Assembly: GCA_013115135.1 (NCBI GenBank)
Contig: JABANP010000362.1
Coordinates: forward strand, 1 to 54,335
Length of the DNA: 54,335 bases
Direction: 5' to 3'
Source: Perkinsus olseni
Lineage: Eukaryota > Perkinsozoa > Perkinsida > Perkinsidae
Positions 10,490 through 21,459 of the stretch are shown here, piece by piece. Below the pieces are notes generated by a model, which was not told the DNA's origin, did no database searches, and worked only from the letters and a program-made list of their open reading frames with translations. The position numbers were made by a program, and so were the translations under genes. Every line of letters begins with the position of its first letter. Position 1 is the stretch's first letter.

Positions 10490-11545
10490 ATCAAGGTAAA
10501 TGACCCCGAGCCTGGGCTCCAGTTGAAAGTAAGTAGACGACCTTGTTCGCTCATATAACGTCTCACCCTAAGGATCCACACGAACCTTAGAGAGGCAGCA
10601 CGCGTGCAAAATAAATACCGCAACAGTACAACGATAGATACTACTGTCATACAAGCGAAAAATCACCCATAGTAGTTAACTAGTCTCCGTACACTGCGCT
10701 GAACCGCACAGCGTCACCGCAGCCTGGCAGGCTGAGCCTGCGGTCCGCAGGACAGCAGCACGACGCCGAAGGGCCAATTGACGGCTTAACACTATAACGA
10801 GTGGGGACTCTATTTTACCTTACGCTAGTTACTAGCGATTTGAGACACTCGGTCCCTATCCCGTTGTGCGGGTGTTAGTAGTAGCACCCGCACTGGTTGA
10901 CTCAACAACACCTGGGATGGACCTGGCGATTGAGTATAATGGGAATTAAAGTTCCATCTACCTATTTCGGCCGATGGGCCGCAACCGTTTCATGCGGCAT
11001 GCGAATGATGGGCCAGCAAAATTCGCGCGTGCGCACGCGAACAGCGGATCCTCCGAATCTCTATTAGAGATTCTCTAAGAAGAACGTGATGAGGCGAACC
11101 TTTATCTCTGCAAGAAGTGCGATCGGAGTACTCACGCATAAAGACGCGCCTAGAATGCAGTCGAAAATTCGCGATGAACTTTCTATTCTGACTCCGCATT
11201 TCTGAGCCGCGCAGTGCGCCGAGGGACACAGTCCCCGAACAGGCATTGCGACACGGCGTCACCGTGGTCTGGACCCGATCGAAGCTCGTCTATCAGTGCC
11301 CCGGCCATCGCTGTGTTCTCATCGTCACACCAGCTTCAGATCTTTGTGCTTTCAGGCAGCAAATGCTGATGGCCATCTTTTTCAAGACGATATTCTCTCC
11401 CTTCATTGTCCACCCATTTGCTCATCGAAAGGACTGTCCCGCTCTAGGGCGCGCGTACTCAACTATTAGTAACGCTGTCTGCAATAACATTGGAGGATGC
11501 CGTTGGGTCCCCGTCTTACACGGCGTTATCTCTCACGTCGATCCC
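10490..11545. other. SSP cassette upstream flank, no gene
   Basis: Most of this stretch lines up with the upstream flanks at 1.46-2.0 kb and 5.9-6.5 kb, for example the block around 11246-11330 (CATTGCGACACGGCG onward). I see no open frame that is preserved between the copies. Confidence 0.5.
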
Positions 11546-11549
11546 TCTT

Positions 11550-11578
11550 CATAGATTCCCTCGCCACCACAGTAGCAT
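11550..11578 (+). promoter_or_regulatory. Conserved SSP proximal element
   Basis: Copy of the 29-base element (CATAGATTCCCTCGCC followed by CACAGTAGCAT), 50 bases before the ATG at 11628. Confidence 0.5.
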
Positions 11579-11627
11579 ACGATGTTCCCAATTTGTCGGG
11601 CAGCTTATCTACTGTTAACTTTTTCAA

Positions 11628-12137
11628 ATGACTTTCATCCTATCCCTGATCATTTCAGCCCCACTGTTCATCGCAGCGAGCGCTTCCCTTGTTGGCAAGT
11701 ATTTTTCCCCGAATGAGAGTGTGAACTCTCTCCCGAGCGTTGACAACAGCTGGCTCACTCCGTACTATTCCCTCTACTTTTCCTTCTGCGTAGAGGTAGA
11801 TATCTGTGTGACGGAGCCTAAAAATGTGGAATTGATGGTGAGATGTCGAGCTTTAGATCCCCAGCCTTCTGAACAGGAGGTCACGGTCAACCTCCGCTTC
11901 GAGCCTGATGCACGCCAGCCTGCCTCCGCGTATGTTATCGGGCCAGAGGAGATCGAGGTTTACAATCAGTTCAAGGAGGAATTTTCGGCTGTTTACGGTT
12001 TTGAAATTTCACCGGATGATTTCAAGACCATGACCTTCGTTACTCCCACGACAGCCTACACTCAGCTTGCAGGACAACGCTTAACCCTCAGTACTAAGCA
12101 GTCTAACTCCGTAGTGCTATGTTCTGATTTAGAATAG
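11628..12137 (+). CDS. SSP with internal deletion, 169 aa
   Basis: The signal peptide and first mature residues (to VGKYF) are joined directly to the second half of the family (from about SVDNSWLTPYYS). About 85 residues, including two of the four conserved cysteines, are missing. The reading frame survives the deletion. The usual C-terminal stop is also lost: translation runs past QRLTLS into what is 3' UTR in other copies and ends at 12137. A fourth conserved cysteine is replaced (VYGFEI instead of LCGFEL). It may encode a shortened secreted protein or be an early pseudogene. Confidence 0.6.
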   Translation: MTFILSLIISAPLFIAASASLVGKYFSPNESVNSLPSVDNSWLTPYYSLYFSFCVEVDICVTEPKNVELMVRCRALDPQPSEQEVTVNLRFEPDARQPASAYVIGPEEIEVYNQFKEEFSAVYGFEISPDDFKTMTFVTPTTAYTQLAGQRLTLSTKQSNSVVLCSDLE

Positions 12138-12619
12138 GTAGTTGATCTATGTAATACATAGTATGTATCGCTTTTTCCCGGTGTACGCAAGTACCATTCT
12201 GCCTCTCGGCGTACTCTTTTTCTGCTCATTCGTAAGTGATTGAGCTTCTTAGCATTGCTGCTTTAATGCTTTTCTATACGTGATGATTCTGAGGGCTGAG
12301 AATGGTATCCTTAGTGTTGTCCCTATAGTTGCGCTGCTTTGCCATTAGCTATGCTGCCTACACAGTTGAACGCATAGTCAAGGCTTTCTTGGCGCCTCCC
12401 TTCACTCTTGTGTTAGAGTCAACTGAGGCACGTAACACTCTGTGTTGTCACAGCACAGCACTCCTGTGATGCTCAGCGTAGCTTCGAGAGCATTTGCAAC
12501 AGTGTTGCAGCAACACACAAGAGCATCTCATAATGAGATTCTCATTACAGTTCGTTGTATTATACGGCATCGTCGTAACGGCGAGGCCATTACAGTATTG
12601 GACGGTCCACAATGAGTGG

Positions 12620-12672
12620 TCCACCATACAGCGAAGGGTCTCAAAATGTGGTGGTAGTTGGAAGGTGGCCAT
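12620..12672 (-). pseudogene. 5' fragment of MATFQ-family gene
   Basis: Minus-strand ATG at 12672 opens MATFQLPPHFETLRCM, nearly identical to the start of the intact gene at 14876, but diverges after about 18 codons. The upstream 'ggtgacac' is also conserved. It is a remnant following the deleted SSP. Confidence 0.6.
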
Positions 12673-13129
12673 GGTGACAGTGTCACCGTGACACTAAACA
12701 CCACTTTCCGGTTGACAGCATTCACCGGGAACTGCCCGTTTGCTGGCTCTGACTCAGAGCACGGCCGAATGGCGAACACATGAGAGCGATCGGTCATTGA
12801 ACTCCCATCCCACGCATCGTTGTGACCCCCTCCCGATACAAACTTAAGAGATCCAACATGAACTATCAGAGGCGCGTCTTAAAGTAGACTGATTGAGGCT
12901 GTTGTGTGGCCAGCCTGCGTTATCAGTGGTCTCACCATGAGCGGGGTGTAGTGAACTCCCTCCGTCATGGGTACCATAATTTGTGATGCTCTTGTGTGAT
13001 CGTGTGAGCTAGGCTGTGCCTTTGTCCCTCCTCGCTAGACCACGTCATTTTAATGTTATTACGACATTGTGGTGCATATTTGAGCATCAGATCAGTATCT
13101 CTTCCTATATCCCTGTTACTGGCTGAAGC

Positions 13130-13393
13130 ATGGTTTTGTTAAGTCAAGAGGGAAATAACAACAGGGCGCCAGCTATGAGCCTGATCGATATCAACAGTAG
13201 TCGCATCATGCTCTTTTGCTCATTCAATTTTTACCATTTACGTACCGTGATCATGTTGAGTTGCCCCAGTGGGCAGGCAAACGTACACTGTCACCACACC
13301 TTTTGTGGTGAATGTCTGAACGGTTGGCTGGAGAGGAGCGACCGATGCCTGGTATGCGCATGCCCGGTCACTCAACTGTGTAGGTTGTTATGA
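13130..13393 (+). pseudogene. Partial RING finger ORF, 87 codons
   Basis: The C-terminal half reads CHHTFCGECLNGWLERSD followed by RCLVCACPV. This matches Cys3-His-Cys-x2-Cys and the final Cys-x2-Cys pair of a C3HC4 RING. RING domains bind two zinc ions and recruit ubiquitin-conjugating enzymes. The first Cys-x2-Cys pair is not visible in frame or just upstream, so the domain is incomplete here. An upstream exon could supply it, or this is a transposed remnant. The context is repeat-derived. Confidence 0.5.
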
Positions 13394-13805
13394 TCAAGGT
13401 GGGGAGTTCCTCGATGGCAGTGTTATTGTAATTTCAGAGTCAGACGACGTGGCTGATCTGCTGACTTGCATTCCTCAGTCTATGCCTTCGCACGAACTAC
13501 TCTCACAGAACTAACGCCTGCGTTGTGATGGTCCGTGTGCGAGTAGTGGCCTAACGACCAGCACGCTCACACCTGACTGATTGAAGACGCCATGCCTTCC
13601 AGAAAAGAACAAATGGCTTCTCCTCCGAAAGCTTCCTTTCCATGGTCTTATCGAGCCTCTTTTCCAAGTTTTGATCTGAATTCATTCTCCAAAACTCATG
13701 ATCCAGTCACTGCGTGATTGACACATTCTGACCAAGAGTCCACGAAACTCGTATATTGACAGAAAAAGAATGAGGATGAAGTCACCTCGCGGTTACTTCT
13801 CAGGA

Positions 13806-14876
13806 TTACTCATTGACGTACGGATGGAACCGCACCAAATGATAAGTGCCAAAAACATTGTCCTCACCGTCCACTGATCTGAAATATCCCAACGTCCAAC
13901 GACCGTCCACTGTGATGTGACAGGCAGGAAGCTCTCCTCCACCCAGATCGAATTCAGCTAGCTTCCTCAGGTCATCCGCGGAGCGCAGACAACAAGTTCC
14001 CCCGTCAGTAGGCTGGAACATGTATATAAGCGGGTTGCTGCCTAGGAGAGGAGTCGGATCACCGTCGATCTCCTCAGCCTCGGTTCTCATATTCTGGATG
14101 GCCTCGAACTTGATAAAGGGTTCAGATCTGACAATTCGTAGCTTCACTTGGCGGCATTTCCGGACAAGCACAGTCTCACTAGGCCTCTCCGATATATACT
14201 GGTACAGGACGTTCACCGATGATGGAGCTGTTGGCAATGCGTGTAGAAACACTCGTAGTGGCCCTTTAGCCGTCGCAACGGAATAAGCTAGTTTCACCTC
14301 CTTGCTCTTAGACCATTGAATATAGTAGACGTCAATGACTCCCGACCTCATGCAGGCAATGTAAAGGAAATCTCCGGCGGCGGATAACGAACAACACTGG
14401 ACATGTCTGTTGGAGAGGGTGTCCAAGTCTACCTCCAAGAAAACACGCTTATCAGAGAACGAGTATCCAACTAGTCCGTGGTGAACGATCCGGCCTTGGC
14501 CGTGAGAGTAAGAGATGAACAGACGACGATTCTCAGTATCATAGCAGCATTCGTGGACATCTACTTCACTTATATAGCGACTCGACCAGCAGATACACGC
14601 CAGAGCACCGGTGTGGCTTCTAATGATATCGATAGTGCCATTGCTGCATTGGACATGGTACATTTCACCATCGTCGATGAAAGCGCAGTCGAGGTCTAAA
14701 AGGTTCATCATGGTGGGCATCTCCTCACTGGGCCTATCCATCCTCAGTATAGGTGTGCCACAGTAGTCCGTAACCTCCCCGACTAACTCCGGGGGCATCA
14801 CCCTTCCGTCACCCCCTCCCTCAACCATCATACAGCGTAGGGCCTCAACATGTGGTGGTAGTTGGAAGGTGGCCAT
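13806..14876 (-). CDS. MATFQ-family protein, 356 aa, unknown function
   Basis: This is the only intact member of a family present in the window as at least six fragments (1-60, 4640-5010, 9131-9660, 12620-12672, 19090-19240, 21930-22080). The ATG at 14876 (context gtcaccATGG) begins MATFQLPPHVEALRCM; an upstream in-frame TTG was rejected. There is no signal peptide or membrane segment. Cysteine and tryptophan are spread along repeating beta-like stretches (HVQCSNG, CICWSS, HITVDGRWTLG), suggesting a beta-propeller-like fold; this is inference only. It ends RFHPYVNE. It is intronless, and each copy sits behind an SSP cassette, so the two families amplify together. Confidence 0.75.
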   Translation of the reverse strand: MATFQLPPHVEALRCMMVEGGGDGRVMPPELVGEVTDYCGTPILRMDRPSEEMPTMMNLLDLDCAFIDDGEMYHVQCSNGTIDIIRSHTGALACICWSSRYISEVDVHECCYDTENRRLFISYSHGQGRIVHHGLVGYSFSDKRVFLEVDLDTLSNRHVQCCSLSAAGDFLYIACMRSGVIDVYYIQWSKSKEVKLAYSVATAKGPLRVFLHALPTAPSSVNVLYQYISERPSETVLVRKCRQVKLRIVRSEPFIKFEAIQNMRTEAEEIDGDPTPLLGSNPLIYMFQPTDGGTCCLRSADDLRKLAEFDLGGGELPACHITVDGRWTLGYFRSVDGEDNVFGTYHLVRFHPYVNE

Positions 14877-14899
14877 GGTGACACGAGGAGGAGACAACA

Positions 14900-15535
14900 C
14901 TACTCAGTGTGATGAGCCAGCCCGAAGGAAGACGCACTTGTAGGTTGACGGGCCTCCACAAAAAGGATGTCTCCTATTCTGAAGCACACCCGCATTTGGC
15001 GAGACCTTTGAGCCTTGAGATTTCCGATGGTCACAAACTCACCGTCGTGACACTCGCTTCCGTATTAAAGTGAATACAAAAGGGAGTCCACTATGCCACA
15101 TGAAAGCAGACTAGCAGCGATTAAACGCTTGAAGAAATGCTGAGAGCGACCTCGAAGGTAAGAGGCACGAGCTACCGTGGCAGGTCTCCGAGAGCTCCAC
15201 TTCTCCTTATTGCATTTTGTTCGTCACAGGCAATGTGTACAAACTCATAAAAACAGCCAACGCTTGTTGAACTCCCATCCCAAGACTAACGGCCGCCCTC
15301 CCCCTCTGCTGAAGACGAGCACAACAGGTAGACGTGAAGCATCAGAAATAGCGTCTTAAAGTAGACTATTAAGGATGAATAGCAATGAATCGCTTCGGTG
15401 GTCGAAGTAGGATAATCAACAGCAGCCTTCCTCAAGGAGTAGGTCATCACGTCCTTTACGAACTTATCTAACCACAGATCAGTGGTTGTACCTGAGTTAC
15501 GAAAGGTGTGGTATGGCCCCGAGGCCCCGGATGCT
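14900..15535. other. No gene supported
   Basis: The stretch between the MATFQ gene promoter side and the end of the aminotransferase gene shows only short unconserved frames. The downstream end probably includes the aminotransferase 3' UTR. Confidence 0.5.
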
Positions 15536-15540
15536 CCTGC

Positions 15541-16976
15541 TTACTTAATGGGGACGTAATCCTCCGACTTCCTTCCCTTACCGGTGGCCATCTCCTCACT
15601 CAAACCGTCGCATATCATTTGACAGAAAGATCCCTTCTTGCCATCACCGATCTGATCAACATTTTCCGCTAAGAGCGAGGATCAACCTAAGATTCCTCCC
15701 CACCTGATGGCCGTCCAACTTCACAGCCGCAACGATGTGAGTGTCGCCGCCGCACATAACAACTTCCTTGGCGTCGTACAACTCCTCCTTGTTGATCTCA
15801 CGCTGGACAACCGGAATCGGCGGGTTTTGGGCTGGGTAAAAAATTCCGATGAAACGGAACAGAAGGAAGTGAATCCTACCAGCACAGATCTCGAAGATTC
15901 TCCGCATGGTGGTGCCCTTGAGAATGCCACCGTCAAAGGCCGGGCCAACAACCTCGCCCTTCTTAGTCATCATCACCACACTCATCGTGCAGGACTCCTT
16001 CACGGTGCCCTTCTCGTCCACCCAGATGCCAAAGTGACCTGAGCCACCGGAACGTCAGAGGCGACGGGCCTGTTAGAGTTGATGATACTACCTCCCTCCT
16101 TCTGGGCCTCCATGAAGAGATGAGCGTTGAGGAGGTAGTTGTTAGACTTGCACGAGGCAAGCATGGGAGGCTTGAAGGGAACTACAGGAGAGAGACAGAA
16201 TGGTTAACAGCCGACCAAAAGATACGCCACTCACCAACGTCCGAGGAGACGGTGACCTCATCGACGACCTCAGCAGGGACTTGGATCTTGGCATCAGGCT
16301 TGGTCGTGTCAACATACGCCGAGGGGAAGACCACTATGTATCTGTCAAAGGTCGTCGTACAGCAGCCCTGCGGTCTGAAAGGGGCGAGTCCTACAGGCAG
16401 GGCTCGACACACTTCTCGGGGTTGATACCGAAGGCACCGGAGGGACCAGCTGTCATCCACAGACGAACCTAGGCAAAACCAGCCTGAGACGAGCGCTTCA
16501 CGTGCCGTTCTTCCTCACTGTAGCCTCCTTGAGGGCGGTGGCTGCAACCACCTGGTCGACAATCCGATATATATCATCTCTGTTCCACTTGGACTTGATG
16601 CCAGCCTTACGGGCTGACTCCAGAAAACGATCACAGTGAATCGAAAAATTCCACCTGAAAATCGACCGATTTTTCCCCAATTTTCCCGACCCCTCCCCAT
16701 TACAGATGGCCATTAGTGACCGTGGCAGTATCGTAGACGCCCATCCCTCGGTGAACCATAAAGTCATCGAGAGGGAGGCTCATCAAGGACTTGTCGAAGG
16801 TAATCCCTCCTACATAACTACTGTACCTGCAGAGAACGGTCTCGAGAGGTTATGGTCGGGCCGGTAGCATAAAATTACATCGCTGTCATCTTAACATCTT
16901 CGGACTCTCTTCGCTGATCAAGCTTGGCCATCCATTCGGCCTTCGTGAGCACGGGAGTGTCGGTATTAGCAACCAT
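15541..16976 (-). CDS. Class IV PLP aminotransferase (branched-chain/D-amino-acid type), 9 exons, 341 aa
   Basis: Exons: 16879-16976, 16704-16826, 16519-16654, 16395-16468, 16235-16341, 16092-16181, 15880-16038, 15704-15831, 15541-15651. All eight introns are GT-AG and 48-53 nt, and the joined frame is 1026 nt. The fold-type IV signature is clear. HRGMGVYDTATVTNGHLW is near residues 58-75. ASCKSNNYL holds the expected PLP-binding lysine, about K191. GIWVDEKGTVKES carries the cofactor-binding glutamate, and GGILKGTTMRRIFEI and AKEVVMCGG follow the family order. The length suits the plant and protist D-amino-acid/BCAT-like group. It would transfer amino groups between branched-chain or D-amino acids and 2-oxo acids. 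No transit peptide is evident, so a cytosolic enzyme is likely. Confidence 0.9.
15681..15694 (-). other. Intronic motif AATCTTAGGTTGAT
   Basis: This lies in intron 8 (15652-15703) of the aminotransferase, ten bases after the 5' splice site. In the gene sense it reads AATCTTAGGTTGAT. It is a member of the recurrent intron motif described in the findings. Confidence 0.6.
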
Positions 16977-17006
16977 TTTATCAGAGTAAAAACGAATCCT
17001 ACTAGG

Positions 17007-17021
17007 GTCGACCTAAGATAC
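17007..17021 (-). promoter_or_regulatory. Motif GTATCTTAGGTCGAC before aminotransferase ATG
   Basis: In gene sense GTATCTTAGGTCGAC lies 31-45 bases upstream of the aminotransferase ATG, in the 118-bp gap to the next same-strand gene. It matches the motif found in introns. It could be the acceptor side of a leader trans-splice (AG before GT) or part of a 5' UTR intron. Role unproven. Confidence 0.4.
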
Positions 17022-17094
17022 CACAGGCCACACCAAGACGAGAAGCCCAGTCCTTGTAAAACCGACCGAGCGGCGATTTCGAGTGGCCGGGGCC

Positions 17095-18432
17095 CTAGCG
17101 TGGGAGTCCGCCTGGCGCTCCCCCAGGCATATCGCTACTGGCGTCACAGAGGAACAGCTCAAGATCCTTCGCGCCCGCCCAAGGCTGTCCCCTATGGGGC
17201 AACTCAAACCGCGAGTGTGTCTTCACAACAAGGATGTTAACAACAGAATGAGCATGAATGGCAGAGTCGATGCTCGTCGGGGCATGGCCAAGGACAAGCC
17301 CGTGACGACTCTCTTCGGCTCCTGAGTGGACCGGCGGCTTCGCCCACATTGCCGCTCCTTTGGTGTTACCGAAATCGTCCACTTGAACGACTGATCAATT
17401 CCCAAGGGGTAGCAGGCTCCTATGAAAATGTTAATAACTCTCCTGAAAATAAGGAAATCTCTCACCACCATCACCGTCGGGCGATTTTCCTACTGGGGCT
17501 CCTCAAGGCAGTCGTGTGAGCCTTCGAAGTCTTGTAAAGTCATGTTCGAGCTGGACCTGCCGATGCGTAACTTTCTGACACCTCTAGCTAGCTTCTACTA
17601 CGAAGCCAACACGTAAACCTGAGTGCCGTTCTCAGCTCTCAGACACTCGCCACTCGAGGCTGGCTTCATCTCAACCTAACCGATACACCATCAGTTTTCC
17701 ACTGCTCTACAGCAGACCTTACCTCCACTGGAGTTCCCGAGCAATCGGTATTATCATACCGAGAATACACCGCAACGCGCAGGAGGCTGCAACCACCCTG
17801 GGTGGCGGCATCGGCAGTATGGCAAGATCCTGCGAGATGATTTCACTATCATCAACAGTCACAACCCTCACTTTCTTCGTTCCGGTAGCGAACAGTGTAA
17901 ATACCGTACGTGGTGCCCAGGACAGGCTCGCAGGCGCCAGAGTGAACTGAGAGAAGAAATCGGCAGTCTGGCAGCAGGAGGCGTCCACGGACCTGTGAAG
18001 CGTTCTCCGAAGCTGTTCTTAGTCTCAGGTGTCTGCGACAGAATTACCGAACTATCAGATTTTCAGTGACCTTCACCTTGCAGTCGTCCTTGAACAGGCT
18101 GACCGTAAAGCGTTCGTTGTTAGGCGTGAAGTCAACGGTTTTCACATTGAACGCCGAGGATTGGTCGGGGTCGAATCTGGTGGGAAGCATCATCAGAAAA
18201 GCCCGAGGAGGGGGCGGCCCTTACGTATTAGCGTAGCAAGCCTCTCCGGCGGCTTCGAGTAGAAGGGTACCGGTCTCTGAAGGGGAGGGCTCGTCGGAGA
18301 AGGGGATAGCGGCTCACTTTCAAAGCAATGCTCGTCTCGGTAGATCTCAATAGACACATCACTAGAGGCAAAGGCCAGGCAGACAGGGAGTGCTGTGAGG
18401 GATGCTAGGCCGCGATGGTGCGAGAGCATCAT
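17095..18432 (-). CDS. Multi-exon secreted protein, unknown
   Basis: ATG 18432 opens a signal peptide (MMLSHHRGLASLTALPVCLA). Coding stretches follow in several frames separated by introns of about 45-75 nt, for example a GTAATT...CACAG intron near 18.00-18.05 kb that joins NLIVR to SVDASCCQTADFF. The best conserved-looking part is the last exon (about 17095-17385), with VVKTHSRFELPHRGQPWAGA and DLELFLCDASSD, ending at TAG 17095-17097. Exon borders near 18.23 kb and 17.38 kb could not be reconciled in frame, so the model is incomplete. I do not recognise a family. Role: secreted or surface protein, by signal peptide only. Confidence 0.6.
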
Positions 18433-19085
18433 CAGTAACAGCAGGCAGTAAGCATTAATACTGTACTACCACCGGTTGGATGATGATGACAACACAACAC
18501 TCGGTTAAGGAGGAAGTGAGTAGGATTGGTGAGGCACCGTGGTACCGTGGGCCAGTGTCCAGAGAATCCGAGTGCCGCTAAGGCAGGGAGTACGCGATGA
18601 ACGTTCATGTTAGCACCATTTGAGAACCTCGTATCCTGAAGGTCCCTCAGTGTAGCTCGTCTGATTGTTGCTGCGTACCCATGGCCTTCCTTCAGCCAAC
18701 GGCAACTCGACTTGTCCGAGACGTTGGTAACATGGACACATTCAAGGCACTGGAACCCCAAAAATGAAATTCTACGCACGTGTGCAGTTGAGAAGTTACC
18801 CAAGATACCAAGATGACGATCTCAAAACAGTCAAAAAAGTCAATAGACTTCTCGCTCGCCACTCGGGTATTCTACCTTTTTCTGGAACTGAGCCCGCGGC
18901 TTGTTGTCCGAATAAACATCGACTCAGTGACTCTTAGACCGTGCCTGTATTATCCAACGAACATTGAGTCTCTCAATGTGATCTTTGGCTGCTGTTCCGC
19001 GGAAATCGGTATTTTTCCGCGCGTAATCGATATTCTAACTGTCCCGACTCATCACACTGAGTAGTGTTGTCTCCCCCTCCTCGTG
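18433..19085. other. No gene confidently supported
   Basis: A minus-strand 123-codon open stretch (18432-18803) contains a possible second signal-like start (MNVHRVLPALAALGFSG), but nothing confirms it. Otherwise nothing is seen. Confidence 0.35.
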
Positions 19086-19089
19086 TCAC

Positions 19090-19240
19090 CATGGCGCCTT
19101 CCAACTACCACCACATGTTGAGGCCCTACGCTGTATGGTGGTTGAGGGAGGGGGTGATGGGAGGGTGATGCCCCCGGAGTTAGTCGGGGAGGTTATGGAC
19201 TACTGTGGCACACCTATACTGAGGATGGATGGTCCCAGTG
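19090..19240 (+). pseudogene. 5' fragment of MATFQ-family gene
   Basis: The sequence from ATG at about 19091 matches the first about 50 codons of 13806-14876, here on the plus strand. One base is lost right after the start (ATGGCGCC instead of ATGGCCACC), which destroys the frame. The similarity fades after 19240. Confidence 0.7.
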
Positions 19241-19249
19241 AGGATACTC

Positions 19250-20200
19250 ATCCAAGACTTCGACTCTCACCACTTCGACAGGTTCAACTTCCAAGACCAC
19301 GGTGAATTTTATAGTCTTACCAACATAGATGCTACGAAAGCTAGTTCGCTAGGAGTTTCCGGATCATGATGAGATCTGGTTCAAAGAGGCGAATCAATAG
19401 TGCTGCCGGATCATCGGTCAGATCCGTGGATCAGGATCCGAATACTGGCCAACGTCGTCGGAACACTCGAGACGGGAAGCAACACTTATGGCCTTAGTAG
19501 TTTCGAGTGACTTCTCAGCCTCAGACTTCTGTGGCCCACAATCATGACGGGATCCCACAACTTGTGGGGTAGGTCGTCGCACCAGTGAGCCATCATGGAA
19601 TTGTCTTTTTCCTCAGCCACCATCAAATTTTTTATTGGAGCTCGCCTCGGGAAGAGATCGATATCGCTTCACGCGTCTCCCACGCCTCTATTCTCCTTAA
19701 GAGGGCCTACTAGCAACTTTTTTCTCATACTTGTCACCCTGAACCCATGCGATTGTGGCAGATTCTGAGAAGCCGCTCTACGATGATGGACTTACCACCA
19801 TTCTACAGGAGGAGTTCGGGCACGACGGATAGCTAGCGTTTCCGTAGGCAAATATTTCGTTCGCCCCGGGCTAACATTTTCGTTGTTCGAGCGACCATGA
19901 ATTTCCTCGAATCCCCCCTTAGCTCTCTCAAGCGTCTCTTCATCCAATCTATCGGAATTGGTACAGAGCCTTCTGAGAGGTTAGCGCTTGAGTGTTGGAG
20001 GGGACTCGGCATTCAGTAACACTTTCTGACTCTCACTTGGATATTTTACACATCGGCTGGGTGCCTACTTGTCGCTGATTTTCCTGTTGGACTCGCCTTT
20101 GGCGAGCAGTATCTCCCATGGGAGCAGCTTCCGGGAAGCCTGATGAACGCCTAGCATAAATGGTCGTACAATGTCCGGCCTTCTGGGTAATGTCGTGATG
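19250..20200. other. No gene seen
   Basis: Nothing coding is supportable. Weak remnants of MATFQ-like sequence may continue to about 19.35 kb (GAATTTTATAGTCTTACC). Confidence 0.4.
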
Positions 20201-20223
20201 CAGTGTTGAAGCTAACGTTTCTA

Positions 20224-20977
20224 ATGTCGACTAAACAGTTCATCATCGCCACTACTGCTGCTCTTGCCGGGATCGCTAACGCTGCGGAGCTGGTAAGATC
20301 CCCGAGAAGGTCTTCGAGAAGGTCTCGCATTAAGGCTCGTACCTTGTTGTTCACTCTCAGCCTCCGGTTAACAAGGCACTGTATTTCAAGACGACTAATT
20401 CTGTTTTATGCTACTACCGTCATGACCGCGTCGAAGGCCAACCAGATAGGGATGAACACCTGGAGGTTCTAGTTGGACAGGGCATCAAGACGAGAGGCGC
20501 TAAGTGCCCCGCGTCGTTTGGTAAGCAGGACGAGTTCAGGATCAACTTGTAAGACACGCTCATGCGACTCCGAAATCTCCTCGTAATTGCCTCTTTCGCA
20601 GCGGCTACGGCGACGATAACCTTCTCAAGACGTTTGAACCGTTAGGCTCCGACTGGCAGTTAAGTGGGACATTCTCATTCGAGGGCGGCCCTCCTGAAGG
20701 CACTGGCAAGGATCCTATGAGACAGAAAACCATAGATTCCGTCACCAGAAAGGCGTTGGACGGTGTTTACGCCGCCTTGAAGAGAGGGGAATCCAAGGAT
20801 AAACTGAGGGGCTTGATGGAGGACGTGTGCTGGGTACTCTCGGCGGAGATATTTTTCGGTACCTTGTGTACACAATACCGCAAAGTCGCCAAGGTTGCGC
20901 ATGAGACACACATCAAAAGACACCACAAGACTGAGAGAACGGGGGACATCGCGAGGCTCTACAATAAGGAAAAGTAG
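20224..20977 (+). CDS. Three-exon secreted protein, 210 aa, unknown
   Basis: Exons 20224-20292, 20361-20548 and 20602-20977 join to 633 nt with GT-AG introns of 68 and 53 nt. Residues 1-20 form a signal peptide (MSTKQFIIATTAALAGIANA). The mature protein begins about AELPPVNKALYF. The first half is beta-like (HLEVLVGQGIKTRG, FRINFGYGDD). The second half is helical and basic (VTRKALDGVYAALKRG, YRKVAKVAHETHIKRHHK) and ends LYNKEK. Few cysteines are present. No membrane segment follows the signal. I recognise no family; it is likely exported. It lies between MATFQ remnants on the same strand. Confidence 0.75.
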
Positions 20978-21168
20978 TTGGCAGCGAAGCGTCGGATCAT
21001 TTCTCGTTATTATTATTATTTATCGTTATCTCCCCAAGCTCTCTTCAAACTCCATTGTGTTGACGTGTGAAGTTCATGACTTATAATGATGATTATAACG
21101 ATGTTGTTGTGTAAATTTCCTTATCTATTGTGTTTATCAAGTTTGAATCGGAAGACACCATTCATCTT

Positions 21169-21435
21169 ATGGGAATAACTCGATGGAGCAGCTACAAGGC
21201 AGGAGTAAGTGTAGGAATAACAACCGCATGGTCTCCTCAACCGGACACCGAAGTCAAGAAGGCACTCAAATTTCGTAAGGAAACTTGCGCGAAGCTTCCA
21301 GGGACCTGCTTCCTCGATTTCTCCGAGTTGACTAAGTGCATATTTTTTCACCTGGGGACAGATCGAACGGAGAACCCCGAACTGGGAGACCGTTGCTCAC
21401 TATTGTGCGTCGATGATCTGTTGATCCTTTGTTGA
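21169..21435 (+). CDS. Small ORF, 88 codons, uncertain
   Basis: ATG 21169 opens a frame with protein-like composition (ITRWSSYKAGVSVGITTAW, then KKALKFRKETCAKL). The same frame is open for 13 codons upstream (FIKFESEDTIHL), so the true start may be in an exon I cannot see. FIKFE also occurs in the MATFQ family, which may make this a diverged relative of that region. Confidence 0.35.
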   Translation: MGITRWSSYKAGVSVGITTAWSPQPDTEVKKALKFRKETCAKLPGTCFLDFSELTKCIFFHLGTDRTENPELGDRCSLLCVDDLLILC

Positions 21436-21459
21436 TCGCGTGCACAGCAAATTCCACTC

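Noticed and set aside
15656..16042. Overlapping plus and minus ORFs treated as separate genes
   Set aside because: The minus stretches are exon-plus-intron read-through of the aminotransferase, and the plus ORF is antisense shadow.
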